Below are positions 52,080-62,148 of a stretch of 64,000 nt of DNA, piece after piece; positions within the stretch are counted from its first letter, which is position 1, and the number at the start of each line of letters is the position of its first letter. The position numbers were made by a program, and so were the translations under genes. The notes beneath the pieces are model-generated. The model did no database searches and was not told the DNA's origin. It saw only the letters and a list, made by a program, of their open reading frames with translations. Origin of the DNA: CAVPXC01 sp963709505 (GTDB taxonomy: Bacteria > Chloroflexota > Anaerolineae > JAAEKA01); contig CAVPXC010000001.1 in NCBI GenBank assembly GCA_963709505.1, positions 151,924-215,923 on the forward strand, given 5' to 3'.

Positions 52080-52574
52080 TCAGGTCGCTAGAACTGCTGA
52101 TACACTCGATGCCAGCTGGACAAAACTGTCTCGCCTCAAGTTGAATGCCTTACCAAATCCAGCCACATACCGCGCGATGCGTGGCTCGATGCCATACAAC
52201 GCAAAGTCGCCCAGTTGGAAATTGACCGCGGCCTGAGGGAACTTGGCAAGATAGCCAGCCCGCGCCGCGGCGTATTCATCCGTCCCCGGAGCGATGCTCG
52301 CCGCCTCTCCGCGAATCGACACCCGCGCCAGCTGCAGTGGATCTCCGATACCGTCATCCGTGTCAGCGATCATCAAACTGACGCGTGGATCGCTCAGGAT
52401 ATCATGCGTGTGTTGCGCCAGCTGGCTGATGTGCACGATAAACGCCGAGAAGTCCGGCGCCGCAGCAAACAGCACCTGAGACACCAACGGTCCGCCGTCG
52501 CGCAGCGTGCCCAGAGCCGCCACTCGCTGGGTGCGCAGTAGCCGGATCAAGATCTGCTCGGAATTCGTATCCAT
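52080..52574 (-). CDS. Pyridoxamine 5'-phosphate oxidase-like (HugZ-type) flavin protein
   Basis: 164 residues from ATG at 52574 (TGGAGGACGCT upstream). RVAALGTLRDGGPLVSQVLF and DPRVSLMIADT are the split-barrel blocks of the family. ARVSIRGEAASI is the third strand block. It probably binds FMN or a related flavin; many relatives have no known substrate and some degrade haem. It follows the DUF5995-like gene by 19 bases, on the same strand. Confidence 0.85.
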   Translation of the reverse strand: MDTNSEQILIRLLRTQRVAALGTLRDGGPLVSQVLFAAAPDFSAFIVHISQLAQHTHDILSDPRVSLMIADTDDGIGDPLQLARVSIRGEAASIAPGTDEYAAARAGYLAKFPQAAVNFQLGDFALYGIEPRIARYVAGFGKAFNLRRDSFVQLASSVSAVLAT

Positions 52575-52593
52575 AGCGTCCTCCAGGCGACCC

Positions 52594-53304
52594 TTATGCC
52601 AATGCCATCGGATTGCGGCCGGCCAAGATCGCTTGCGCCCGCCGTCGTGCTTCGGATTCAACCTGCCTGCGCAATGCCTCGCTTTCTTCCAGATCACTGC
52701 TCTCCAGTATCAGGATCGCCGCGTTCCACACCGCCTCGCGCCAATGGGCGATCGTGCGCGAGGCAATCCATTCGTCCACTGGCCCCAGCAGCCCGTCGAC
52801 CAGCCGCATAGCTGGCAGAGCGGGGTCGACCACCTGGTCCTGTACGCTGTCCACCGTCCGTCCGATGATGTCGTTGACGTGATGGTGATCCTCATAGCGC
52901 AGCTGGCGGCGCTCCGGCGGCAGCGCTTCCCACTCCGGTTCCAGCATATCCACCAACGCCAGCACCAGGTCGTAGTTGATATGTGCGTTGATGCCCAGCA
53001 GCAGGTTTTGTAGGATCAGGACATCGTCTCGTGTGGCCGTGTCAAAGGCGAATTGCCAGGGCTCCGGGATGCCGGCGCTTTGGTGCTCGTAGTCGTCCAG
53101 GGCGACAAAATAGTACTCGGCAAAATGGTGCAGCAAAGCCGCCACCCACGTTGCATCGTGGAACTCGCCGGCATCGATGGCCAAGAACATGTTGCTCGTC
53201 ATCAGGCGATAACACTGCAGGAACTCGGCGCGGCGATCGCTCACCTGCTCCCACTGGTCGATGAGCGTCTGCATGCGGTCGGTTACAAGGTTTTGGTCAG
53301 CCAT
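52594..53304 (-). CDS. DUF5995 family-like protein
   Basis: 236 residues from ATG at 53304 (MADQNLVTDRMQTLIDQWEQ). Conserved His and Asp are present: FHDATWVAALLHHFAEYYF, then INAHINYDLVLALVDM and EDHHHVNDIIG. This layout (HINYDL, DHxxVN) is that of DUF5995, an all-helical protein with a possible metal site. Function is not known. Its start overlaps the phosphatase stop by eight bases. Confidence 0.7.
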   Translation of the reverse strand: MADQNLVTDRMQTLIDQWEQVSDRRAEFLQCYRLMTSNMFLAIDAGEFHDATWVAALLHHFAEYYFVALDDYEHQSAGIPEPWQFAFDTATRDDVLILQNLLLGINAHINYDLVLALVDMLEPEWEALPPERRQLRYEDHHHVNDIIGRTVDSVQDQVVDPALPAMRLVDGLLGPVDEWIASRTIAHWREAVWNAAILILESSDLEESEALRRQVESEARRRAQAILAGRNPMALA

Positions 53305-53779
53305 TGACTTCAATACCGTGCTCTTTGCGGATGTGCTCCAACAGCCCGCGGCCGCCGGCATCCACCAACTCGTAGATGAGGTCGAACTGGCCGCTATAGT
53401 ACGGGTCGGGCACGTCCTTGGGATAGCCCGCTTGGGCGAAATCCATTAGCCTGTACAGCTTGCCGTTGAGTGAACGATCACGGTCGAGGAACAGCAAATT
53501 CGATAGGTTCTCACTGTCCATGGCCACGATCACGTCGAACCGTTTCAAATCCTGCTGTTGGATTTGGCGGGAGCGGCCGGTGTAGGGAATACCATGCTGG
53601 CGCAACACGGCCAATGTGCGACTGTCAGCCGGCTTGCCGGCGTGCCAATTAGCCGTGCCGGCCGAATCAGCCTCGATCTCGCCGGCAAGCCCGGCTTGAT
53701 CGACAAGACGCGTAAACACCGCTTCCGCCATCGGCGAACGGCAGATGTTGCCAAGACACACGAAAAGCACCCGAATCAT
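53297..53779 (-). CDS. Low molecular weight protein tyrosine phosphatase
   Basis: 160 residues. The P-loop is VCLGNICRSPMAEA (C-x5-R-S) at residues 7-15, the general acid in DVPDPYYSG near residue 126. It dephosphorylates phosphotyrosine or related phosphoproteins. The ATG overlaps the stop of the SanA-like gene (ATGA at 53776-53779). Confidence 0.95.
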   Translation of the reverse strand: MIRVLFVCLGNICRSPMAEAVFTRLVDQAGLAGEIEADSAGTANWHAGKPADSRTLAVLRQHGIPYTGRSRQIQQQDLKRFDVIVAMDSENLSNLLFLDRDRSLNGKLYRLMDFAQAGYPKDVPDPYYSGQFDLIYELVDAGGRGLLEHIRKEHGIEVNG

Positions 53780-54463
53780 AATGCAGGTGGCCCCTCGATC
53801 GAACCGTTGATCTGTCGCCTATTGACGATGACAGGGGGTCCCAAGTACTTCGGTTCTTTGTGAAGCACTTCGACGTCCAATACAGCCTTTGCGCGCGCGA
53901 GCACCTCTCGGGCCCTGACCCGTCTGCCCCAATAGCCCGGTGGGCTGTAGGCCAGATAACCGACAGCGTCGTGATGTCTCTGAGCCGCCAGATACAGCGC
54001 TCGTTCGACGTGGAATCCCTGCGAAACAATCGTATACGACTGCAGCCCAAACACATCGCCGGCCCGATAGATCGAGTTCGAGCGTGCGAAAGCCGGCGTA
54101 GTCGCTGGTAATGTGCTCGGCGGGCACGCCCAGCGCGACCAGGTCGGCCTTCATCTGCGCCGGCTCGTTGTAGTCGTCTCGCCCGTTGTCACCGCTCACC
54201 AGGATGCCGTCTACTTTGCCGCTTTGATACAGCTCGGCCGCCGCACGGATTCTCGCCGTATAGAATGAATTGAGCCGGCCGTTGGCGTATTTCGACGTGC
54301 CCAGCACCAGGGCCACATCCCGCTTGGGCAGATCGTCCAGGGTATCAAACATCCTGCCCGCAGCGGCTTGGCCGACGTGCCGGTCAGCCCATAGCGCGAA
54401 CAATACCGCCAGCAAAGCCACGAGCACCGGCAGCACTACGGCGGCTGCAAACACCTTTTTCAT
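53776..54463 (-). CDS. SanA/YdcF-like DUF218 envelope protein, frameshifted
   Basis: From ATG at 54463 the protein starts with one membrane helix (VFAAAVVLPVLVALLAVLFAL), then VALVLGTSKY and ILVSGDNGRDDYNEP, typical DUF218 motifs. After DYAGFRTLE the frame changes; the true rest (VFGLQSYTIVSQGFHVERAL, LAYSPPGYWGRRVR) is in another frame. One extra base in the octamer CGAGTTCG at 54073-54080 accounts for this. The joined protein is about 229 residues. SanA-like proteins act in the envelope and are linked to vancomycin tolerance in enterobacteria. Confidence 0.9.
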
Positions 54464-54619
54464 CTATATCTCACTTCGATTTCGTTTCGAATCATTGCTG
54501 TTTTGACAACCGCCCGAACAAGTTCGGGAGTCCGCAGTTGGCACTCACCGGAAAGCCTTTGTAGTAGCCGTCGCCACCTTCGCTGATCGTCCTGGTTCTG
54601 CTCTTGCCTACTTGCCTAG

Positions 54620-57102
54620 TTATCTACTTGTTTCCCTCCCCATCAGCACCAGTCGCTCTTTCGCATTCCGCTCAACCGCCGCGCGGGTGAAGGGCATCGA
54701 CAGCATAACGCCATCGCGCCAAAGCGGGATCAAATCGGCATAGTGCGGGCTGGCCACGTGTCCCGATTGGCCGCCCGGGATGATGATCTGGCATTTGTCC
54801 CAATCGCTCACATCGGCGATGAAGCGCAGGGCCGCGACGACCGTCACCGGCTTGAAGGGAAATTCGGGCTTGCTCATCGCCCGCTGCAACGTATCGTTGT
54901 CTCCGGCCATCGGGTACGGCCCACGGTTGAACAACAGGTTGAGCGGCTTGACCGAGCCAACAGGGTGGGCAAACTGCACCTGATTGAGCCGGCCCCAGGT
55001 CCACCGCATCATGTCATCACCCAGGTGCTCTTTCATCTGTTTGATCGTCATGCGCAGCGCGCGATGCAGTACCTCCGTCTTGGCCTGCGGAATACCGGTC
55101 TCCGGATCGGTCAGCCAGGTCGTGTCGCGCGGGTTGTCCAGCATGTCGAGCAGGCGCACAAAACTGCGGCCGTTGAATGGACCCGTGTCGCCTAAGCCGG
55201 TGGTGTCCACGCCGACATAACTATCCACAAGCTCGCCCAAAGAGGAATCGAAGACGACGTGCATAGCCTGGAGCCGGCACACCTCATAGATACTGGCCGC
55301 GACGCTGTCGGCATCGAGATGGTAATTCCAGTCTTTCAGGTGTTGCAGCGCGTTGGCCTCACGCGTGTTGGTGGGCTGGATCGGCAACAGATGGTGCACA
55401 AACCGTTGCGCCTGGGCGCTGTAGGTGTCGAGCTGGAAGCGTGCGAAATCTGCGGCAGTGAAGGCGCCCTCCGCGCCGACCAGATCGGCCACACGTTTGG
55501 CCCGCACTGGGTTTTCCAGATCGGTGCTCAAGAAGTGCGGGTAACTTTCGTTCACCACCAGATTGTTTGCAACGCCGATCCATCCTTTGTCCGGGTTGAC
55601 CATCTGGGGCAGCTCGTCCAGCGTCAGGTAGCGCTGCCACTCGTACTCGCCCGTCCAGCCAGGCACAGGCGCGATGCCGTAGCCAGCCGCGCGCACGGGC
55701 ATCCATCCAGCCTGCAAGAAGCCAATGGTACCCTCCACGTCCGCATAAACGAAGTTGTTCGAGGGGGTCGACCAGTGCGCCAGCGCAGCGCGAAATTCCT
55801 GCCAGTTACTGGCCCGATCGTACTCGAACACGGCCCGCAGCAGATCGCTGCCCTCGAGCGCAACCCAGCGCAGCGCCAACGGCTTCTCCTCGCCCACCAG
55901 CTTGCTGACGATCGGCCCATGGCGGGTGATCAGCACCTCTTCGACCACTGGCTCGGGCCAATCCTTCACCAGGATGATCTCCTGAACGACCTCTACAGGC
56001 TCCCAGCGTCCTTCGAACTCGACCTCGTGCGGGTTGGCGGGGTTGATCTTCTCGACGTACAGGTCCTGCGCGTCATGCCAGGCGATGGTCAGTCCCCAGG
56101 CGCAGTGCTCGTTGTGACCGACGACCACGCCGGGCGTGCCGGGAAACGAGGTTCCTGTCACGTTGTAGCGTCCGCCCACCAGGTGTACCTGATACCACAG
56201 CGCGGGCATAGCAACCGGCATGTGCGTGTCATTGGCCAACAGCGGTTTGCCGGTGGCGCTGTGCAGGCCGTCGACGACCCACTGGTTGCTCGCACCGCCG
56301 TTGAGGCGGATCACACCCAGCGGAGGCGCAGGCCGCACTGGGGGCTTCACCGGCCCGCCTAATAACCCTTCGACCAGTTGCAGCGCCTCGCGCACGGCCG
56401 GACTGCCCCAGCCGTTGGGCGGCGGCGGCGTGCCGGCCGGAAGCCCGGCGCCGGAGGCCGTCGTGGGGTTGCTGGCCGGGTAGGCAGGCTCCAGATCCGC
56501 CGCCATGTCCGCACCCAGCTTCGCGGTCAAGCGTGCGCGGACCAGCTCGCTGGACCAATTGCTGCCTAAGTTCGAGCTCATCACCTTGGACCAGTACAAA
56601 GTGTCAACCGGCCGCCAGGGCTGTGGCTCGTAGCGCAGCAGGGCAAACTCCAGCGACAGGCGGCCCTTCTGCTGGCGCATGTAGGCATTGACGCCGGCTG
56701 CATACGCCTCAAGTACACGTCGAGACTCGCCGACAGCGCCGCGGCCTCGGCTTCAGCCGCCCGGTTCAGGCCGAGGGTGCGGAAATGGCGGTCGATTTCC
56801 AGTGTGGGCTCTCCCAGCACCTCCGACAGCCGGCCTGCGCCGGCGCGCCGCTGAAGCTCCATCTGCCAAAGGCGATCTTGCGCGTGGACGTAGCCCTGGG
56901 CGAAGAAGAGGTCATCCTCGTCGCCGGCGTAGATGTGCGGTACGCCCCAACGGTCACGCACGATCTCGACCGTGCCCTTCAGGCCGGCAATGCGCGCACT
57001 GCCCTCGGTTTGCGGCAAGAAGCGCCGTAGAAAGACTATCGCACCAACGATCGATGCTGCTATCAGCAGCATAGCTATGAATACTGCGAACGATTTTCTC
57101 AC
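54620..57102 (-). CDS. Penicillin acylase family N-terminal-nucleophile amidase, frameshifted
   Basis: From ATG at 57102: membrane helix FAVFIAMLLIAASIVGAIVFL, then VEIVRDRWGVPHIYAGDEDD. After ASLDVYL the frame changes; the rest (MRQQKGRLSLEFALLRYEP to the end at 54620) is in another frame. One G is missing on the minus strand near 56709-56711. The spacer ends before the nucleophile Ser in GGASNQWVVDG, and the beta-chain has LLANDTHMPVAMP. Such enzymes cleave amide bonds of acylated amines, such as quorum-sensing homoserine lactones or penicillins. The joined precursor is about 827 residues, normal for the family. Confidence 0.92.
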
Positions 57103-57246
57103 AGATAACTCCTCATGAGGCGATGATTCTCACACAATGGAAACAATCATATCACTTTCGACGGCATAGCTCGATAGCCAATCACAGTCAGCAGCGCCGT
57201 CTACCTGAAATCTATCGTGGATTGTAACCATTCTGGCTCTTAAGCC

Positions 57247-58713
57247 TTAATGCACTATACAACACTGTTGGACTGTCATAAAGGGTTCCATGATTTTCAG
57301 CTTTTCCAGGATTTTCACCCAGTTGTCACCACATGTTGGATGCCACCGGAAATACAAGGACATTAGACCTGTTGGCGGGTTGATAGTCACTTTCTTCCAG
57401 GTCGTCCCGGTATCCTGGCTGACATACACGCCTTGTTCTCCAGTCAATATTGCATAACTGAAATAGAGTAAGGGCATATCGTCTTTTTCCATGCGGTCAA
57501 CCTGAGAACCAAGCGTTACATGCCCAGGAACCACGGCTAGCGTCGGGAACGAATGTTTCTTCCCAATTGGCAGAACCGTTAATTCGCCAGATGCGACCAT
57601 CATCTGCTTGTGCAAAGGCGTCCCACGCTTCTCCAGGAGCACCGAGCAGATCAAAGTGAACCATCGATCAAGTGAGGCCGGGAGGGGCATTGTAACTCGA
57701 TCAAAGCTCGTGCGTATCAAGCGCCAAGTTGTGCCCTTCGTTTGACCCGCTTCCGTCTGTTCCTTCATCTTAGAGGTAACTAATTCGTCAACTGACAACT
57801 CCTTCCAAGTTTCGCCCAGATCGCTAGAGACGTTCACCCGCGAGTCCGTCTGAAATCCAAAGGCTTGGGTAGATACCGGTGTCCTAGGAAATCCACATAC
57901 CTCTCAGGGCGTCGTCCGTCGCGGATGGAGCAAGCCACCGTGTTTAGAAGTCTCCTGTTAAAACTCCTAGCTTGTCTCCAGAAGCAACAAAACACATATC
58001 TTCAACCGAACTACAGGCCCACAGTTTTCTATCGATACACTGGTCACCCTTTGTATTGCAAATGAAGCCATCGGAAAAGCTGCCTTTGACAAGCCAATCC
58101 ACCGGAGTACCATCCTCACTTGTGGATAATTTGACACGGCCCAAACCTGTGGCTGAGCCTCCCGAACTCAGTCGGTTGAACCAAGGTGAACTTGCATCAT
58201 AAACACGCGGCCTTCCTTGTATCCAAACAAACTGCGAAGGGCCGTTACTCAGACTGACTGTCCACTCGATGCGGCGCGCCAGTGTTACAATGTGGAGCAT
58301 TACTGGGAGCGCACATACTAGGACAAGCAAGCCAATGATGGCACTTAAGCCTCGCGAGGATCGCGCGGTCTTCGACGACGCGATCTCTTTTCGGCATCAA
58401 CATACAAAAGAGCTACATCGGCCAGCGGCGTGCCGGGACTCTGCAATACCTGCAAGGCTGCTTCCCTTACTAATGCGGCCTGGTGTCGGCTGAGTAGGTC
58501 TAGAACTGAACGCCACACGTCTGCATTATCAGTAGAGTTGAGTACCTCAGCAAGAATCGCATCAAGCTCTTTTCTGAGCAAGCTCATCTTTTTGCCACTT
58601 CCAATGCGATGATCCGTAAGCCTGGCTACTTCCCGTGGGAATTCACGTTCAGGTCTTTTGGCAAACCTTCCCAGAGAGTCTAGAAGCTTCTGGATTTGCA
58701 GTTGTCGGGCCAT
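57247..58713 (-). pseudogene. Membrane-anchored Asp-box (BNR/sialidase-like) propeller gene, several frameshifts
   Basis: Start MARQLQIQKLLDSLGRFAKR at 58713, five bases after the original stop of the upstream membrane gene. About 120 residues of helical sequence come first. Then, in another frame, a helix (GLSAIIGLLVLVCALPVML) and a beta region. A third frame at 57837-57247 carries two Asp-box motifs, SSDLGETWKEL and SQDTGTTWKKV. Together these give one membrane protein with a propeller-like ectodomain, broken at about 58370 and in 57840-57944. GC is about 50 percent, lower than the main chromosome. Function unknown. Confidence 0.65.
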
Positions 58714-59636
58714 ATTTCTTACGGTAAGCCATCTAAGTAACTGTCAAGAAATAAGTTGGTGGTTTGTGAGTGCAATAAGTGAGTTAGGCGAAATCATGTA
58801 GTTCCAGGTCGGGCAGATTGGTCTACGCTGAAGGTTGATGGATTGGCGTTCTTCATCTGAAAACTTGCGTCCCTTTTGAAAGACCTTGTCGAGCAAGAAG
58901 GCTCTGACTGTCAGACCGGTAGATGTCGTGGTGCTTTGGATGTAATTGAGCATGGTCTGGAGAGAGTGCAGCGGTTGTCCCGCCCAGTTGATCGTGATCT
59001 GACTGAAGAGACGGTACTCGATCGGGTTGTATTTGGAAGCGCCTGTGGGATAATGGCAGACCAAGATGGCGATGCCCAGTTCATTGGCGAGTTGCTGGAG
59101 TTCATACTTCCAGAGCCAGAAGCGACAATTGTTGCTACCACCGGCATCGCACAGGATCAAAAGCGCATCTTCCTGCTGGAAGCGTGGGCGCTCAGGATCG
59201 TTCCACCAGGAACGGATGGCTTCCACGGCGAGTTCGGATGTGTTGTAAGACGTGGAGACATAGACGCTGCCCTGATTGTGAAGCAGATCGTAGATGCCGA
59301 AGGGAACAGCAATTGCCAGAGCATCCTGGCGAAAATCATGGCAGTTGACACGTTCCGCCTGCTGACGCCAGATGCGACCTTTATTGAAGAAGGCGCCAAT
59401 CATCTCTTTGTTCTTGGCATCGATGCTGAGTATCGGTCGTCCGCTCTTGCGGAAAAGCTTCTTGACCCGTTTAATGTAGTGGAATTGACGGTCGCGGTCG
59501 GGATGTGGCGGTCCACTCAGGCTCTTGCGGTTCGATACCAGCCCAACCTTCTGCTTCTTCAATAAGCGCTTAACGGTCGTCCGACTGACGGAGATGGTGT
59601 CCTGGCTGACTTGGTCGGCCAACTTGCGCAGGCTAG

Positions 59637-60985
59637 TAAGGTTGACCCCTTTGTCAAGACCACAAGTCGACGAAAATAAGGTGATAGACATAAGGGTTTC
59701 CGCTGCCGTCGTAGCAGCAGTAGTGGCTGTTGAAATGTGGTAAACCCGTAGTCGGCGAAGGGTTTTCCACATTTCAATAGCCTGGGCGCACAGATCATGC
59801 GCAGTGCACTTCCTTCGGCGTGCGATAGTCCAGGCTTTGATGAAGGCGCTCGGTATTGTAGAAGCGGAAGTAGTCAGACAGGCCGGCATCGAGATCGAAC
59901 CCGGTGACATAGTCCATCAAATAGATGCGCTCATACTTCACGCTCCGCCAGAGGCGTTCAACAAAGATGTTGTCCAAGGCGCGGCCTCGGCCGTCCATGC
60001 TGACCCGAGCGCCGGCCGCCAGCACGGTGTCGGTGAACGCTTGGGCTGTGAACTGAGAGCCTTGATCGGTGTTGAAGATGTCAGGTGTGCCTTGCTGGAG
60101 GGCCTGGCGTAGAGCAACCAGGCAAAACTGACCATCCAGAGTGTTGGAAAGCTGCCAAGCCAGCACGTATCGACTGTACCAATCAATCACGGCCACCAGA
60201 TACATGAAACCACGAGCCATCGGAATGTAGGTGATATCGGTGCTCCAGACCTGATTCGGACGGGTGATCGCCAACCCGCGCAAGAGATACGGGAATATCT
60301 TGTGCCCTGGAGCCGGTTTGCTCGTTCTGGGCTTGGGATAGATGGCCTCCAAGCCCATCAGTTGCATCAAACGTTGGACCCGCTTGTGGTTGACCGGATG
60401 TTTTTGACGGCGTAGGTAAGCCGTCATCCGTGGCCAGCCGTAGAAAGGAGTCTTGGTGTATTGCTGATCGATCAGCCGCATGAGTAGTAGGTTGTACTCG
60501 GACTCGCTGGCCGGTCGGCCGTAAGCGGTTGAGCGGTTCAGACCAATCAGCTCACACTGGCGACGAACGCTGATCTCGGCATGATTTGGCTCGATCATGG
60601 TTCGCTTGACCTCAATCGTACCGGGCAGCTTTTTTTTCAGCCACTCCAGCTCAACCTTGAGCCGCCCGATCTGCTCGTAGAGGTCCGCCTGAAGCGCCTC
60701 TTGCTCGCGCTCTTGGCGGCCACGCCCAGCGTTGCTGGCGAAAAGACCTGCACCTCCTTCCAGCAACTCGCGCTTCCATGTGCTGATCTGGTTGGGATGC
60801 ACTTCATATTTACTGGCGAGTTCACTCGTCGTCTGCTGACCCTTGGCGGCTTCCAGCGCAACCTGGAATTTGAATTCGGCGCTGTAACGCCGGCGTGTCG
60901 TGTTCATCAAATTCGCACCTCCACGTGCTCAGTATACTCGTTTTCATCACCTTAGCACGTGGTCCGATTTATGGGGTCAATTATA
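59637..60985 (-). mobile_element. IS3-family insertion sequence nested in ISAzo13
   Basis: 1349 bp. The imperfect terminal repeats are TATAATTGACCCC and TAAGGTTGACCCC (10/13). The TAG/CTA triplets at 59634-59636 and 60986-60988 are the target duplication. Cutting out the element and one triplet restores the ISAzo13 frame as RWVRASLRKLAD. The element looks intact. Confidence 0.9.
59795..60910 (-). CDS. IS3-family transposase, OrfA-OrfB fused in one frame
   Basis: 371 residues. OrfA part: SAEFKFQVALEAAKGQQTTS and a leucine-zipper-like stretch. OrfB part: integrase core with WSTDITYIPMARGF (first Asp), FNTDQGSQFTAQAF (second Asp) and NIFVERLWRSVKYE (Glu). Between them, at LEWLKKKLPG, is an A8G run, where IS3 elements normally use a -1 frameshift; here OrfA and OrfB are already in frame. 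The gene is complete and the protein is probably active. Confidence 0.92.
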   Translation of the reverse strand: MMNTTRRRYSAEFKFQVALEAAKGQQTTSELASKYEVHPNQISTWKRELLEGGAGLFASNAGRGRQEREQEALQADLYEQIGRLKVELEWLKKKLPGTIEVKRTMIEPNHAEISVRRQCELIGLNRSTAYGRPASESEYNLLLMRLIDQQYTKTPFYGWPRMTAYLRRQKHPVNHKRVQRLMQLMGLEAIYPKPRTSKPAPGHKIFPYLLRGLAITRPNQVWSTDITYIPMARGFMYLVAVIDWYSRYVLAWQLSNTLDGQFCLVALRQALQQGTPDIFNTDQGSQFTAQAFTDTVLAAGARVSMDGRGRALDNIFVERLWRSVKYERIYLMDYVTGFDLDAGLSDYFRFYNTERLHQSLDYRTPKEVHCA

Positions 60986-61442
60986 TAGCGCGCACCCAGC
61001 GTTTCGGACTTGTCGGGTCACCGGCTACTTCGTCTGCTACCAAGGTTTCTAAAGCCTGTTCGATGTCTGGGCTTTTTTTTCCACCGGTTTGCGACCGCCA
61101 CCCGCCAAGCGCACTCGCTCGGTCGGGCGGTTGGCCAAATTATCGGCCAATTCCCGGCGCCCTTTCCGTATTGTATCGATGTTGATTCCTGTTATCTGTG
61201 CCATCAGTTCTGTGCCACCATGCCCGATGCGTTCCGCTTCCATGCCAACGTACCACCGTCGTTGCTGTTCGTCCAGGCGACTCAGCAATAGATTCATGCG
61301 TCGATGGTGTTCTTGGTCAGGGTGTGGTTGAACCGATTGGCAAATCTCGCATTCGCGCTGTGGATCGGCTTCTTACCCATGATTTTGGCTCCTTGCAGCA
61401 CTTGGTTCTTGAAGCCATTTTACACCAAACCCCACGATCTTA

Positions 61443-62036
61443 TTAACGGACAGTTACTAACTGATCGCCCGGTCCGCTAGTTAACCAGACAAGATCCTGT
61501 GAACGAAGGAAAAAAATCGAGCGTCCAGGAAGATTGAGATCCACCGCAAACACAACTGCCAGTGCGACTAGTATGGCATATGAAATGGCAGCGTACATCG
61601 CCAAGCCTCTGATAACACCATAAAAGCCGGCAGAGCGAATAAAATCAGAGCAAGCAACCCAGTTCAGTGAGTAAGTCAAAAAAGCAAAAAAAAGAGGAAC
61701 ACTTTGGGCCACTAGATAAGTCAAAGTTTCTCTGGCGGACTGAGGAAATCCCCAACGTGAGCCCAGAAACCCCTCACAACCAACTCCGATCTCCTGTTCC
61801 TTAGAACTCGGGTGATGACCAGCATTAACAGAAAGATGACTGGAATGACGAACCATCCAAGAAAGATCGACACAGTGACTAGTACAGAAAGGGAGTGTCT
61901 GAAATGGCAATCCTCTTGCGAAAAACTGCCAAAAAAGACGAATGATCAGCAGCACAAATGGAATGAAGATTATCCAACCTGCCAAGGCATCCCTTATTCT
62001 TGATCCAATGCGCAACTCAGCTTCAAAAATCTCCAC
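61443..62036 (-). CDS. Membrane protein, last codons replaced by ISAzo13 insertion
   Basis: 197 residues from GTG at 62036 (MEIFEAELRIGSRIRDALAG). Helices at GWIIFIPFVLLIIRLFW, at SVPLFFAFLTYSLNW and at GLAMYAAISYAILVALAVV. The last five residues (VTVR plus stop) come from the IS terminal repeat; the original end was QLDGLP-stop. An alternative frame upstream (AKYLLSENATDDLVEIF) suggests the true start is earlier and that it might be the C-terminus of the protein encoded above it. No family recognised. GC about 50 percent. Confidence 0.6.
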   Translation of the reverse strand: MEIFEAELRIGSRIRDALAGWIIFIPFVLLIIRLFWQFFARGLPFQTLPFCTSHCVDLSWMVRHSSHLSVNAGHHPSSKEQEIGVGCEGFLGSRWGFPQSARETLTYLVAQSVPLFFAFLTYSLNWVACSDFIRSAGFYGVIRGLAMYAAISYAILVALAVVFAVDLNLPGRSIFFLRSQDLVWLTSGPGDQLVTVR

Positions 62037-62148
62037 GAGGTCGTCCGTGGCATTCTCACTCAGTAGGTATTTCGCTCATCGCACTGCATAATTGTGGCTG
62101 ACAACTCGTGGATATCGTATTATGCCGCTGAGAAACCGGGTCGAATTA

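Larger units (their letters stand above)
58744..61380 (-). pseudogene. ISAzo13 transposase, split by IS3 and frameshifted
   Basis: The start is ATG at 61380 after AAGGAGCC (MGKKPIHSANARFANRF). A frame change near 61299 is followed by LDEQQRRWYVGMEAERIGHG and RVRLAGGGRKPVEKK; a second change comes at an A8 run at about 61070-61078. The reading PDIEQALETLVADEVAGDPT, then SPKRWVR, reaches the IS3 insertion at 60986. Past it the gene resumes with SLRKLADQVSQDTISVSR and later DALLILCDAGGSNNCRFWLW to the stop at 58744 in the left terminal repeat. The Rhodopirellula-type DDE core is intact in the 3' half. Confidence 0.85.
58737..61457 (-). mobile_element. ISAzo13-family insertion sequence (interrupted by an IS3-family element)
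   Basis: The element starts and ends with GTAACTGTC and GACAGTTAC and is flanked by TAA (58734-58736 and 61458-61460), a 3-bp target duplication. Without the nested IS3 it would be about 1.37 kb. The transposase reads on the minus strand. It entered the last codons of the membrane gene at 61443-62036: removing it restores QLDGLP followed by TAA. Confidence 0.85.

Noticed and set aside
55259..56362. Plus-strand frame of 367 codons opposite the penicillin acylase
   Set aside because: Antisense to a recognised acylase; no start signal or family.
60600..60660. Programmed -1 frameshift at the A8G run of the IS3 transposase
   Set aside because: OrfA and OrfB are already in one frame here, so no shift is needed to make the full protein, though slippage is possible.
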